Origin: MVRV01 sp964646755 | GTDB taxonomy: Bacteria; Desulfobacterota; Syntrophia; Syntrophales; Smithellaceae | Reading direction: 5' to 3' | Assembly (NCBI GenBank): GCA_964646755.1 | Contig: CAZYIE010000007.1 | Location: forward strand, 1-64,000 | Length of the DNA: 64,000 bases | Shown here: piece after piece, positions 17,623 through 27,189 of the stretch | Numbering within the stretch: the stretch's first letter is position 1 | Layout: every line of letters starts with the position of its first letter | Notes under the pieces: generated by a model | Databases searched by the model: none | Told to the model about the DNA's origin: nothing | Seen by the model: the letters and a program-made list of their open reading frames with translations, nothing else | Position numbers and translations under genes: made by a program

Positions 17623-19017
17623 ATGTCCAATGATGGTTTAACTCCCCGGGAAATAGTCGAAAAACTCGATCGGCATATAATCGGCCAGGCTGATGCGAAA
17701 AGGGCTGTGGCTATCGCTCTGCGTAACAGGTGGCGAAGGCAGAATGTGCCGGAAGAACTGGCGGATGAAATCTCGCCGAAGAATATTATTATGATTGGCC
17801 CGACGGGTGTAGGTAAAACAGAAATTGCCCGCAGATTGGCGAAACTTGATAATTCTCCTTTTTTGAAAGTGGAAGCTTCTAAATTTACAGAAGTAGGCTA
17901 TGTCGGCCGTGATGTTGAATCCATGATTCGCGATCTGGTTGAGCTTTCCATCAATATGGTTAAATCAGAGGAACAGGATATTGTTCAGGTCAAGGCTGCC
18001 GAAATTGCCGAGGAAAGACTGCTTGATTTATTGCTTCCGCCCAAACCCACAGAAAAGAAAGTAGGCGATATTCTTACGGGGCCGGATGTTGGCGAAGAAG
18101 ATGTTCCCATGACGGAGGATCTAATACGAAAAGAGGATGCGACCAGAGAAAAATTGAGACAGATGCTAAAAGATGGCAAGCTGGACAACCGGATGGTGGA
18201 ACTGGATGTAACCGAGGCGAGAAGTGGCCCGATGATTGAAATATTTTCCGCCGTGGGTATGGAAGATATGGGATTAAATTTAAAAGATATGCTGGGTAAT
18301 GCTTTTCCGCAAAAAAAGAAAAGAAGAACTGTCAAAGTACCAGAAGCTCTGGAGATACTGGCGGAAGAAGAAGCCCAGAAACTTATTGATATGGATAAAG
18401 TTCATAAAACCGCTCTGGAAAGAGTGGAACAATCGGGAATCGTTTTTCTCGACGAGATTGATAAAATTGTCGGCAGTGATTCAGCACATGGTCCGGATGT
18501 TTCCCGGGAAGGAGTGCAGCGAGATTTGCTGCCTATTGTAGAAGGTTCCAATGTCAATACTCGTTACGGAATGGTGAGAACGGATCATATTCTCTTTATT
18601 GCAGCCGGGGCGTTCACCGCTTCTAAGCCTTCGGACTTGATTCCGGAATTACAGGGGAGATTTCCTATTCGTGTCGAACTCGATTCACTGGGGAAAGAGG
18701 AATTTATCCGGATATTGACCGAACCAAAAAATGCTTTAGTCCGGCAATATATAGAAATGATGGCGACCGAAGGAATAAAATTATCATTTACTGATGATGC
18801 AGTTGCGGAAATTGCAGAAGTTGCAACGCAGGTTAATGAGAAAACAGAAAATATAGGAGCACGCAGGCTCTACACCATAATGGAGACTTTGCTCGAAGAT
18901 ATTTCTTTTGAAGCTCCGGATTTAGAGGAAAAGGAAATAACAATTGATGCCAAATATGTGGATGAAAAGCTCGATGAAATAGTAGAGGATGAGGACTTAA
19001 GCAGATATATTTTATAA
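17623..19017 (+). CDS. hslU: HslU ATPase of the HslUV protease
   Basis: A 464-residue AAA+ unfoldase that feeds substrates to HslV. LTPREIVEKLDRHIIGQ starts the N-domain; Walker A GPTGVGKTE is at ~59-67 and the pore loop region GYVGRDVES follows. The I-domain (~115-245) comes next, then Walker B GIVFLDEIDKI, sensor ELQGRFPIRV and the C-terminal tail DEDLSRYIL, which inserts into HslV. All parts are present and length is standard. It is co-transcribed with hslV (3-nt spacing), with argB following 11 nt later. Confidence 0.97.
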   Translation: MSNDGLTPREIVEKLDRHIIGQADAKRAVAIALRNRWRRQNVPEELADEISPKNIIMIGPTGVGKTEIARRLAKLDNSPFLKVEASKFTEVGYVGRDVESMIRDLVELSINMVKSEEQDIVQVKAAEIAEERLLDLLLPPKPTEKKVGDILTGPDVGEEDVPMTEDLIRKEDATREKLRQMLKDGKLDNRMVELDVTEARSGPMIEIFSAVGMEDMGLNLKDMLGNAFPQKKKRRTVKVPEALEILAEEEAQKLIDMDKVHKTALERVEQSGIVFLDEIDKIVGSDSAHGPDVSREGVQRDLLPIVEGSNVNTRYGMVRTDHILFIAAGAFTASKPSDLIPELQGRFPIRVELDSLGKEEFIRILTEPKNALVRQYIEMMATEGIKLSFTDDAVAEIAEVATQVNEKTENIGARRLYTIMETLLEDISFEAPDLEEKEITIDAKYVDEKLDEIVEDEDLSRYIL

Positions 19018-19028
19018 TGGGGTAAATA

Positions 19029-20147
19029 ATGGAGCATATTCAGAATTCAATGGAACGGGCAGATATACTACTGGAATCGCTTCCTTATATCCGGCGATTT
19101 TATAATAAGACTATTGTCATCAAATATGGCGGACATGCCATGATTGATGATGAGCTGAAAGATAAATTTGCCCAGGACGTTCTTATGATGAAATACATCG
19201 GAATCAATCCTGTTGTTGTTCATGGAGGAGGTCCGCAAATAGGCAGCTTTTTAAAAAAACTGGGTAAAGAATCCAAATTTGTTCAAGGCATGCGGGTGAC
19301 TGATGAAGAAACTATGGATATTGTGGAAATGGTTTTAGTCGGTATGGTAAATAAGGAAATTGTCGGCTTAATCAATCGACATGGCGGAAATGCCGTCGGA
19401 TTGAGCGGTAAGGATGGTAACTTGATTAAGGCGGAAAAATATTATCTAAGTGAAGAAAAAGTAAAGAACACGCCGTCCGAAATTATCGATATCGGCTTGG
19501 TGGGAAGAGTAAAAAGTATCAACTCGGAATTAATTGTGTCTTTAAGCCAGAATGCTTTTATTCCTGTAATAGCTCCCACGGGAATAGGTGATAAAGGAGA
19601 AACTTATAACNNNNNNNNNNTGCCATGCATACTTATAAATTTTCTTTCTTTTGAAAAAGCTGAAAAATATTTTTTAAACGCGGAAAAAGCCAAAAATATC
19701 CCCACGGAAATTATCGATATCGGTTTGGTCGGAAAGGTAAAAAATATAAATTCGCAATTGATTATTACGCTGGCGCAAAACAGTTTTATTCCGGTAATTG
19801 CACCCACGGGTATTGGCGATAGTGGGGAAACATATAACATCAATGCCGATATCGTGGCCGGAGAAGTTGCTGCTGCGCTGCAAGCTGAAAAGCTATTATT
19901 GTTAACAGATGTACAGGGTGTATTGGATAAAGATAAAAATCTGATCAATACTATGAGCGATAAAGAAGCTCTCAACTTGATAGAACAGGGTGTTATAGAA
20001 GGAGGGATGTTCCCCAAAGTTAAGTGCTGTTTAAAGGCACTGCGGGGAGGAGTAAGAAAGACTCATATTATCGATGGGCGTCTTAAGCATGCCATTTTGC
20101 TTGAAGTGTTTACGGATAAGGGGATAGGAACAGAGATCGTATTATAA
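19029..20147 (+). CDS. argB: Acetylglutamate kinase, with a duplicated segment around an N gap
   Basis: Phosphorylates N-acetylglutamate, step 2 of arginine synthesis. IKYGGHAM, VVHGGGPQIG and LLTDVQGVLDKD are family motifs. The gene is damaged by the assembly. Codons for KAEKYYLSEEK ... GDKGETYN (19428-19610) end at Ns (19611-19620). After ~35 nt of unrelated sequence a second version KAEKYFLNAEK ... GDSGETYN (19656-19838) follows and continues normally. The two 61-residue copies agree at 47 positions. Removing one copy gives ~295 residues, the normal ArgB length. So the two sides of the gap come from different argB alleles or organisms. Confidence 0.85.
   Translation: MEHIQNSMERADILLESLPYIRRFYNKTIVIKYGGHAMIDDELKDKFAQDVLMMKYIGINPVVVHGGGPQIGSFLKKLGKESKFVQGMRVTDEETMDIVEMVLVGMVNKEIVGLINRHGGNAVGLSGKDGNLIKAEKYYLSEEKVKNTPSEIIDIGLVGRVKSINSELIVSLSQNAFIPVIAPTGIGDKGETYNXXXXPCILINFLSFEKAEKYFLNAEKAKNIPTEIIDIGLVGKVKNINSQLIITLAQNSFIPVIAPTGIGDSGETYNINADIVAGEVAAALQAEKLLLLTDVQGVLDKDKNLINTMSDKEALNLIEQGVIEGGMFPKVKCCLKALRGGVRKTHIIDGRLKHAILLEVFTDKGIGTEIVL
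19611..19838. other. Assembly gap followed by a second, divergent copy of an argB segment
   Basis: After the Ns, ~35 nt without similarity to ArgB precede 183 nt (19656-19838) that re-encode the same 61 ArgB residues as 19428-19610 with 14 amino-acid differences. Best read as contigs from two related genomes joined here; a true internal duplication would add ~76 residues to a compact kinase. Confidence 0.7.
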
Positions 20148-20159
20148 GGAGTAAAAGAA

Positions 20160-21350
20160 ATGAACGAAAAAGAATTAATGGCGCTGGCCAACGAAAATAT
20201 AATGAATACCTATAAACGGTTTCCCATAGTCCTGATCAAAGGTTTGGGACAGAAGGTCTGGGATGTCAATGGAAAGGAATATCTCGATTTTGTTTCCGGG
20301 ATCGCTGTGTGCAGTTTGGGGCACTCCCATCCCAAAGTAGTTGCCGCCCTGAAAGAACAGGTCGAAAAGTTAACTCATGTCTCTAATTTATATTATACCG
20401 AACCACAGGCCCGATTAGCTAAACTGCTTACGGATAATTCATTCGCCGATAAAGTATTTTTTTGCAACAGCGGGGCGGAAGCAAACGAAGCGGCAATAAA
20501 GCTGGCGCGCAAATATGCCCATGAGAAATCAGGTGATGATAAATTTGAGTTGATCACGATGAAAGATTCCTTTCATGGCCGGACGATGGCAACAATAACG
20601 GCTACCGGTCAGGAGAAGTTTCAATTCGGTTTTACACCATTACTGGAGGGTTTTACTTATGTTCCCTTTAATGATTTAAGTGCCTTGGAAGCTGCTATCA
20701 CTAAAAAAACATGTGGCATTATGCTGGAACCGATTCAAGGAGAAGGTGGTGTCATTATCCCCGACGTGCAATATTTGGCGGCCGTTCGGGAAATGTGTGA
20801 CCGGCATGATATTCTGCTGATTGTCGATGAAGTTCAGACAGGCATTGGCCGGACAGGCAAACTCTTCGCATACGAACATTCGGGAATTATGCCTGATATT
20901 ATGACTCTGGCCAAAGCTTTGGGCAATGGTTTTCCCGTGGGAGCGATGCTGGCGACAAATAAAATCGCCAAGGCATTCAGCCCGGGAAATCACGCTTCCA
21001 CTTTCGGCGGAAATCCTTTGGCAATGGCCGCAGCTAAAGCTACAATTGAGACGATTGTTCAAGAAGGCCTGCTTGACATTTGCCGGAAGAGGGGAGAATA
21101 TTTCCTGGCTCAATTGAAGAAGTTGCAGACAAAGCATAAAATTATTCAAGAAGTAAGGGGAATGGGTTTGATAATTGCTTGCAGCCTTACTATTGAAGGC
21201 GGCGATATTGTCGATCAATGTATGAAAAAGGGAGTGCTGATTAATTGTACTGGTGGTAAAATTCTGCGCTTTGTTCCGCCCCTGATTATTTCTACACAAG
21301 ACGTGGATCAAGTTATCAATGTTCTTGATGAAGTGATGGAGGTCAAATGA
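20160..21350 (+). CDS. argD: Acetylornithine aminotransferase
   Basis: Class III PLP aminotransferase (396 residues) converting N-acetylglutamate semialdehyde to acetylornithine. Seen: FVSGIAVCSLGHSHPKV, FCNSGAEANEAAIKLAR, SFHGRTMATITATGQ, the PLP Asp in LIVDEVQTGIGRTGK, and the Schiff-base Lys in MTLAKALGNGFPVGA. ATAAGGAGT gives a strong ribosome site. argF overlaps its stop by 4 nt (ATGA), so translation is coupled. A role in lysine synthesis (as DapC) is also possible for this family. Confidence 0.96.
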   Translation: MNEKELMALANENIMNTYKRFPIVLIKGLGQKVWDVNGKEYLDFVSGIAVCSLGHSHPKVVAALKEQVEKLTHVSNLYYTEPQARLAKLLTDNSFADKVFFCNSGAEANEAAIKLARKYAHEKSGDDKFELITMKDSFHGRTMATITATGQEKFQFGFTPLLEGFTYVPFNDLSALEAAITKKTCGIMLEPIQGEGGVIIPDVQYLAAVREMCDRHDILLIVDEVQTGIGRTGKLFAYEHSGIMPDIMTLAKALGNGFPVGAMLATNKIAKAFSPGNHASTFGGNPLAMAAAKATIETIVQEGLLDICRKRGEYFLAQLKKLQTKHKIIQEVRGMGLIIACSLTIEGGDIVDQCMKKGVLINCTGGKILRFVPPLIISTQDVDQVINVLDEVMEVK

Positions 21351-22255
21351 GAAAGGATTTATTAAGCGTTTATGAGCTTGACCTTGCCGATTTTGAGAAA
21401 ATATTTGACGAGGCCCGCCGACTTAAAAAAGCTTTGAAAGAAGGCAAACCACATGCTTCTTTAAAAGGGAAAACACTGGGAATGATTTTTGATAAATCAT
21501 CGACACGTACGAGAATATCCTTTGAAGTAGGCATGTATCAGCTCGGAGGAATTGCCCTGTTTTTAAATTCACGCGATACGCAAATCGGTCGCGGTGAAAT
21601 TATTGCTGATTCGGCTCGGATGATGTCGCGTTATTTGAATGGCATAATGATCAGAACTTATGCCCAGACCAATGTAGAAGAGTTTGCCAGTTCGGCTTCA
21701 ATACCGGTTATTAACGGGTTAACCGATCTTCTGCATCCCTGCCAGATATTGAGCGACTTATTTACAATAAAGGAAAATAAAGGTTCTTATAAAGGGCTGA
21801 AAGTAACTTATATTGGTGATGGCAACAACATTGCCAATACCTGGATTGACGCTGCGGCAAGACTTCCTTTCCAGCTTGCGCTGGCTTGCCCGGAAGGTTA
21901 TGATCCCGATGCGCATATTATGGCCAGAGGAATGAAAGAAGCAAAAGAAGGAATTGTCCTCCATCGCGATCCATTCGAGGCAGCAAAAAATGCAGATATA
22001 CTTTATACCGATGTCTGGGCAAGTATGGGGCAGGAATCAGAACAGGAAGAAAGAAAAAAAGTATTTAAGAATTATCAGATCAATAAAAAAGTTTTAAAAG
22101 AAGCAAAAAAAGATGCTATTGTCATGCATTGTTTGCCGGCACACCGTGGAGAGGAAATTACCGCTGATGTTATTGATGGTACGCATTCAGTGGTAATTGA
22201 TGAAGCGGAAAACCGTTTACATGTGCAAAAAGCAATCTTGGAAATATTACTTTAG
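21347..22255 (+). CDS. argF: Ornithine carbamoyltransferase
   Basis: Makes citrulline from ornithine and carbamoyl phosphate. The 302-residue length is typical. Carbamoyl-phosphate loop SSTRTRISFE; HPCQILSDL; ornithine-binding region DVWASMGQE; and the catalytic Cys in MHCLPAHRGEEI. It overlaps argD by 4 nt with GGAGG inside the end of argD. argG follows after 12 nt. Confidence 0.97.
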   Translation: MRKDLLSVYELDLADFEKIFDEARRLKKALKEGKPHASLKGKTLGMIFDKSSTRTRISFEVGMYQLGGIALFLNSRDTQIGRGEIIADSARMMSRYLNGIMIRTYAQTNVEEFASSASIPVINGLTDLLHPCQILSDLFTIKENKGSYKGLKVTYIGDGNNIANTWIDAAARLPFQLALACPEGYDPDAHIMARGMKEAKEGIVLHRDPFEAAKNADILYTDVWASMGQESEQEERKKVFKNYQINKKVLKEAKKDAIVMHCLPAHRGEEITADVIDGTHSVVIDEAENRLHVQKAILEILL

Positions 22256-22267
22256 GAGGAATTGACC

Positions 22268-23476
22268 TTGTCAGCAGGAATTAATAAAGTTGTATTAGCA
22301 TATTCGGGCGGATTGGACACATCGATTATTGTGCGCTGGTTGATTGAAACTTATAAGTGTGAAGTTATCTGCTTTGCCGCAGATTTAGGACAAAAAGAAG
22401 AACTGACCGGACTGGAACAGAAAGCACTCAATACAGGAGCCAGTAAAATATACATCGAAGATTTGCAGGAAGAATTTGCCCGGGACTTCGTGTTCCCGGC
22501 GCTCCGCGCTAATGCGATTTATGAAGGCACATATCTTCTGGGAACTTCTCTGGCACGGCCGTTAATTGCCAAGAAACAAATTGAAATAGCTCAAAAAGAA
22601 GGAGCCGATGCCGTGTCGCATGGGGCCACTGGAAAGGGAAATGACCAGGTTCGTTTTGAGCTGACTTATTATGCATTAAATCCGGGAATTAAGATTATTG
22701 CCGTCTGGAAAGATGTCAACTGGCATTTCGATTCCCGGGAGTCAATGTTTGACTATGCCGAGAAGTATAACATTCCAGTGCCCCTGACCAGGGCCAAGCC
22801 TTATAGTTCCGACCGTAATCTTTTGCATATTTCGCATGAAGGCGGAATCCTCGAAGATCCATGGGCTGCGCCACCGGAAGATATTTTTGTATTGACCAAA
22901 TCACCCCAGGATGCGCCGGATAAACCAACATATGTAGAAATTGATTTTGAGAAAGGTAATCCCGTGGCAATTGACGGCAAAAAAATGTCTCCCGCCAAGC
23001 TCATGGACTACATCAATACTATTGCCGGAGAAAACGGTATAGGACGTGTCGATATGGTGGAAAATCGCTTTGTCGGTATGAAGTCTCGGGGTGTCTATGA
23101 AACACCAGGCGGCACCGTTCTCTGGGCGGCGCATCGAGCCCTGGAATCCATTACGATGGATAGAGAAGTGATGCTGATGCGCGATTCACTGACACCAAAA
23201 TATGCGCAGCTGGCCTACAATGGTTTCTGGTATGCGCCGGAGATGCAGACACTGCAAACATATATTGATGCCACCCAGGAAAATGTCACGGGAACAGCAC
23301 GGATGAAATTATACAAAGGCAATTGTATCGTTGACGGGCGTAAATCGCCCAATTCTCTTTACAGCGAGGCTTTTGCCACTTTTGAAAAAGATCAGGTCTA
23401 TAATCAAAAGGATGCTACCGGCTTTATTAAATTGAACGCTTTGCGGCTGATAATACAAAGTATCATTAAAAAGTAA
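22268..23476 (+). CDS. argG: Argininosuccinate synthase
   Basis: Joins citrulline and aspartate using ATP. The P-loop-like motif AYSGGLDTS opens the protein; later SHGATGKGNDQVRFE, the aspartate-binding region, and MKSRGVYETPGGT. I chose TTG 22268 because AGGAGGA (22254-22260) is then 7 nt away; the TTG at 22262 would sit against the ribosome site. About 402 residues, normal for the family. Fourth gene of the arg run. Confidence 0.96.
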   Translation: MSAGINKVVLAYSGGLDTSIIVRWLIETYKCEVICFAADLGQKEELTGLEQKALNTGASKIYIEDLQEEFARDFVFPALRANAIYEGTYLLGTSLARPLIAKKQIEIAQKEGADAVSHGATGKGNDQVRFELTYYALNPGIKIIAVWKDVNWHFDSRESMFDYAEKYNIPVPLTRAKPYSSDRNLLHISHEGGILEDPWAAPPEDIFVLTKSPQDAPDKPTYVEIDFEKGNPVAIDGKKMSPAKLMDYINTIAGENGIGRVDMVENRFVGMKSRGVYETPGGTVLWAAHRALESITMDREVMLMRDSLTPKYAQLAYNGFWYAPEMQTLQTYIDATQENVTGTARMKLYKGNCIVDGRKSPNSLYSEAFATFEKDQVYNQKDATGFIKLNALRLIIQSIIKK

Positions 23477-23560
23477 TGATACTTATTTTCCTGGTTATTT
23501 CTGGACAGGGAGAGCATCTTACGGGGGGAGCCCATTGTAAATAAGTTTCTTGCCTTGCCG

Positions 23561-23589
23561 GTAATTGCCACTTGCAAATTGGCAATTAC
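23561..23589. repeat. 10-bp inverted repeat between argG and argH
   Basis: GTAATTGCCA (23561-23570) pairs with TGGCAATTAC (23580-23589) over a 9-nt loop. There is no T run after it, so it is not a clear terminator. It lies ~40 nt before the argH start and may be an mRNA processing or binding site. Confidence 0.45.
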
Positions 23590-23628
23590 AATAGAAGGGG
23601 TAGGAACTGTTAAACGGAGATGAATTCC

Positions 23629-25017
23629 ATGGCAAATCCGAAAAAAGTATGGGGCGGACGTTTTCAAAAGCCGACGGCTAAGAGTGTGGAAAAATTTACC
23701 GCTTCCATCCACTTTGATAAAAGGTTGTATAGTTACGATATCGAAGGCAGCATCGCCCATGTGACAATGTTGGCCAAGCAGGGTATCATTGCCAAAGAAG
23801 AAGCAGTGAAAATTACCGTCGCTTTAAAAAGTATTTTGCAGGATATTGATCAGAGCAAAATTTCTTTTAATCCTTCGGATGAAGATATCCATATGGCTAT
23901 TGAACGGGAATTGATCTTGCGTATAGGAGAAACAGGCGGCAAACTCCATGCCGCCCGAAGCCGCAATGATCAAATTGTTTTAGATGTCAGGCTTTTTTTG
24001 CGCAGCGAGATTGATAACATTCTGACAGTTTTGAATACATTGCAGTCACAGTTGGTAATCTTAGCGAAAAGTGAGATTAAAACAATCATGCCAGGATATA
24101 CGCATATGCAGAAAGCACAACCGATTTTGCTTTCCCATTATCTATTGGCATTTTGGGAAATGTTTGCCCGCGATGCAGAAAGACTGAGCGACTGCAAGAA
24201 AAGATTCAATGTGTTGCCATTGGGAGCTGCGGCATTAGCGGGTACAAGCTTGCCCATTGACCGCAGGCAAACAGCAAAGCATTTAAACTTTCCACAGATC
24301 AGTAAAAACAGTATGGACACTGTTGCCGATCGGGATTTTATAGCAGAATTTATTTTTGCCTCATCATTGATTATGATGCATTTGAGCCGTTTTTGCGAAG
24401 ATTTAATTTTATGGTCGTCAGACGAGTTCGGCTTTGTGGAAATTTCCGATGCCTACACAACAGGCAGCAGTATTATGCCCCAGAAGAAGAATCCTGATGT
24501 GGCTGAATTGATCCGGGGGAAATCAGCACGGGTTTACGGGGACCTTTTTGCGATAATGACTCTTCTCAAAGGTTTGCCTATGACCTACAATCGTGATCTG
24601 CAAGAGGATAAAGAACCGCTCTTTGATGCTGTGGATACCGTAAAAGCTTGCCTGGAAATATTTACGGAAATGATTTGTGAGACAAAATTTAATTCCGCCA
24701 GAATGTACAGGGCTGCTTCGGGTGGATTTTCTACGGCAACTGACATTGCAGAATATCTGGTAAAAAAGGGCGTGCCTTTCCGCAAGTCACATGAAATTGT
24801 CGGAAAAATTGTTGCCTATTGCCTGAAGGATAAAAAAAGTCTGGATCAATTATCGTTACAGGATTATCAGAGATTTTATGAAGGTTTTAGCGCCGATATC
24901 AGGGAATATATAAAGTTGGAGAAAGCAGTAAATTCGCGTAAACATATCGGCGGCACGGCAACCGCAGCGGTAATGGGAAGGATCAAAGCAATTGAAAAAA
25001 AATCAGGCAAGAAATAG
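23629..25017 (+). CDS. argH: Argininosuccinate lyase
   Basis: Last step of arginine synthesis: splits argininosuccinate into arginine and fumarate. Family signatures: KVWGGRFQKPT at the start, ARSRNDQI, GYTHMQKAQP and the signature loop GSSIMPQKKNPDVAELIRGK. Start ATG 23629 is preferred over ATG 23620 because CGGAG lies 9 nt before it. About 462 residues, typical. A 150-nt spacer with an inverted repeat separates it from argG. The 3' end overlaps the next gene by 26 nt in another frame. Confidence 0.97.
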   Translation: MANPKKVWGGRFQKPTAKSVEKFTASIHFDKRLYSYDIEGSIAHVTMLAKQGIIAKEEAVKITVALKSILQDIDQSKISFNPSDEDIHMAIERELILRIGETGGKLHAARSRNDQIVLDVRLFLRSEIDNILTVLNTLQSQLVILAKSEIKTIMPGYTHMQKAQPILLSHYLLAFWEMFARDAERLSDCKKRFNVLPLGAAALAGTSLPIDRRQTAKHLNFPQISKNSMDTVADRDFIAEFIFASSLIMMHLSRFCEDLILWSSDEFGFVEISDAYTTGSSIMPQKKNPDVAELIRGKSARVYGDLFAIMTLLKGLPMTYNRDLQEDKEPLFDAVDTVKACLEIFTEMICETKFNSARMYRAASGGFSTATDIAEYLVKKGVPFRKSHEIVGKIVAYCLKDKKSLDQLSLQDYQRFYEGFSADIREYIKLEKAVNSRKHIGGTATAAVMGRIKAIEKKSGKK

Positions 25018-25438
25018 TTTTTTAATAATATTGCTGCTTTGCGTATTCACGGGTTGTGGCTTTAAAGGAAATCCTGTTTCTTATCCCGTAATGCCGGATA
25101 AAAAACCGGTAATTCAAAACTTGGAAGCTATTTCTCGTGAAGAAGGAGTTGTCCTAAACTGGAATTTCCGGGATAAAAACGGATTGATTGCTTATATAGG
25201 CATAGAAAGAAGTGAAGTTGGTTCTGCCGGAAATGAATGCAAAGGCTGTCCGGTAACATATACAAGAATCGGCCAAATTAACGTCAAGGCCAGTATGCCT
25301 GCGGATAAAGAACAAAGAACTCTGAGTTTTACAGACACCAACGCTATAAAAGAGAAAATATATATTTACCGTTTAATGCTGTGTGAAGAAAATGGAAATT
25401 GTTCAGAGTCATCAACGGCAGAAATAAATTTTAAGTAA
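24992..25438 (+). CDS. Small outer-membrane-type lipoprotein between argH and dapA
   Basis: A 148-residue protein with a lipoprotein signal: basic start, hydrophobic stretch FLIILLLCVF and lipobox FTGC. The mature end begins CGFKGNPVSYP, recalling the short CG-KG-P lipoproteins (LptM/YifL type) found next to diaminopimelate genes. The rest is a beta-rich, fibronectin III-like segment (VVLNWNFRDKNGLIAYIGIER ...) with four more cysteines. TTG start overlapping argH. In many deltaproteobacteria lysA follows argH and such a lipoprotein; lysA is absent here. Function unknown; probably envelope-associated. Confidence 0.75.
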   Translation: MKKNQARNSFLIILLLCVFTGCGFKGNPVSYPVMPDKKPVIQNLEAISREEGVVLNWNFRDKNGLIAYIGIERSEVGSAGNECKGCPVTYTRIGQINVKASMPADKEQRTLSFTDTNAIKEKIYIYRLMLCEENGNCSESSTAEINFK

Positions 25439-25463
25439 TTGACCATGAGGAGGATGCATTAAT

Positions 25464-26339
25464 ATGTTTAAAGGAGCAATCGTTGCCATTGTTACGCCTT
25501 TTAAAGACGGGAAAATTGACGAGAATGCTTTGCGTGAGCTAATTGAATTTCAAATATCTAATGGGACGGACGGCATTGTGCCTTGCGGCACTACCGGCGA
25601 ATCGGCTACGCTGACGCATGAAGAACACGATCGCGTTATTGAGATAACAATTGATGCCGTGAAGAAGAGAGTGCCGGTTATCGCAGGGACCGGATCAAAT
25701 AGCACGGCAGAGGCGTTACGTTTGACTAAACACGCCCATGAAGCAGGCGCCGATGGAGCACTTATTGTTTGTCCATACTATAACCGTCCGACTCAGGAAG
25801 GGCTTTATCAGCATTTTAAAATGATAGCCGAAAATGTTTCCATTCCCATATTGCCTTATAATATCCCAAGCCGCACTGGCGTGAATCTGTTGCCGGAGAT
25901 GGTGGCAAAGCTATCTCTAATAAAAAATATTGTCGGCATCAAAGAAGCCTCCGGATCAATCAAACAGATGAGCGATATTATTGACCTCTGCGGGAATGAT
26001 TTTGCAGTTTTGTCCGGCGATGACATATTTACATTGCCGTTATTGGCAATGGGTGGTGCCGGAATCATTTCTGTAATTTCCAATGTCGTACCCTCGGATA
26101 TGTCAGGACTTGTTGATGCTTTTGCCGCGAATGATTTTCTCAAAGCAAAAGCTTTGCATCACAAGATGGGCCCGTTAATTGAAGCGCTTTTTATTGAAGT
26201 GAATCCAACTCCGGTTAAAGCGGCGCTCTCTTTGATGGAGAAAATTCAATATGAATATCGTTTACCGCTTTGCAAAATGTCCGATGCGAATTTGGAAAAA
26301 TTAAAAAAAGTAATGGTCAATTATGGCCTGATTAAATAA
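25464..26339 (+). CDS. dapA: 4-hydroxy-tetrahydrodipicolinate synthase
   Basis: Condenses pyruvate with aspartate semialdehyde, first step of the lysine/diaminopimelate branch. TIM-barrel aldolase of 291 residues; CGTTGESATLTHEEH (substrate carboxylate loop), the proton-relay Tyr in LPYNIPSRTG, and the Schiff-base Lys in VGIKEASGS. GAGGAGG precedes ATG 25464. It is followed 16 nt later by dapB, the next pathway step. Confidence 0.97.
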   Translation: MFKGAIVAIVTPFKDGKIDENALRELIEFQISNGTDGIVPCGTTGESATLTHEEHDRVIEITIDAVKKRVPVIAGTGSNSTAEALRLTKHAHEAGADGALIVCPYYNRPTQEGLYQHFKMIAENVSIPILPYNIPSRTGVNLLPEMVAKLSLIKNIVGIKEASGSIKQMSDIIDLCGNDFAVLSGDDIFTLPLLAMGGAGIISVISNVVPSDMSGLVDAFAANDFLKAKALHHKMGPLIEALFIEVNPTPVKAALSLMEKIQYEYRLPLCKMSDANLEKLKKVMVNYGLIK

Positions 26340-26355
26340 GTAAGGAGATTGTTTT

Positions 26356-27168
26356 ATGATCAGAGTTGTTGTTACCGGGGCTGGTGGGAAGATGGGCAGT
26401 AGAATTATCAGTCTTATCTCTGCGATGACTGATATTGCGGTCGTAGGTTCCGTGGAAGCAACCGGTCATCCCATTATTGGCCGTGATGTTGGGCAGGGAT
26501 TGGGATTGGGGAAAACCGGAGTTCTGGTTTGTGATAAATTGGTCGATTGTATTGATCAGGCAGATGTCGTCATCGATTTTACTCACCATCAGGCCTCGCT
26601 GAATTATTTAAAAATTGCCGGTGAAAAAAATAGGGCAATTGTTATAGGCTCCACAGGATTTACCTCTGATGAAATGAAAAAGGTCAAAGAATTATCTGAA
26701 AACACACGCTGTGTCCTTGCGCCCAACATGAGTGTCGGTGTGAATGTGATGTTAAAAATTTTAGAGTATTGTGCCGGGATTCTCAATGATGACTATGATG
26801 TGGAAATTATCGAAGCTCATCATCATTTGAAAAAAGATGCTCCCAGTGGTACGGCGATGAAAATGGCGCAAGTTATCGCTGACAAGTTGGAACGTAATCT
26901 CGATGAAGTTGGTGTTTACGCCCGGAAAGGTATAATCGGAGAAAGGACCAGGAAAGAAATCGGTATTCAGACAATTCGTGCCGGCGATATTGTTGGTGAG
27001 CATACTGTTATTTTTGGAGGAATTGGTGAGCGGTTGGAATTCACGCATCGTGCTCATAACCGTGATAATTTTGCCAAAGGGGCCATTCGCGCGGCACAAT
27101 GGATTGTCAATCAGAAAAATGGTTTGTATGATATGCAAGATGTTTTAGGGTTGCGGGATAAAAATTAA
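26356..27168 (+). CDS. dapB: 4-hydroxy-tetrahydrodipicolinate reductase
   Basis: NAD(P)H-dependent reductase that follows DapA. N-terminal Rossmann motif VTGAGGKMGSRI; DFTHHQA; the catalytic and substrate region EAHHHLKKDAPSGTAMKMA with the paired His and Lys; C-terminal FGGIGERLEFTHRAHNRDNFAKGA. 270 residues. AAGGAG precedes ATG 26356. Supplies meso-diaminopimelate for peptidoglycan and lysine. Confidence 0.97.
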   Translation: MIRVVVTGAGGKMGSRIISLISAMTDIAVVGSVEATGHPIIGRDVGQGLGLGKTGVLVCDKLVDCIDQADVVIDFTHHQASLNYLKIAGEKNRAIVIGSTGFTSDEMKKVKELSENTRCVLAPNMSVGVNVMLKILEYCAGILNDDYDVEIIEAHHHLKKDAPSGTAMKMAQVIADKLERNLDEVGVYARKGIIGERTRKEIGIQTIRAGDIVGEHTVIFGGIGERLEFTHRAHNRDNFAKGAIRAAQWIVNQKNGLYDMQDVLGLRDKN

Positions 27169-27189
27169 TTATTTCATGGTTATAAAACT

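Noticed and set aside
19656..20147. A second, separate argB gene
   Set aside because: No start or N-terminal half; it is the continuation of the same gene after a gap with a duplicated segment.
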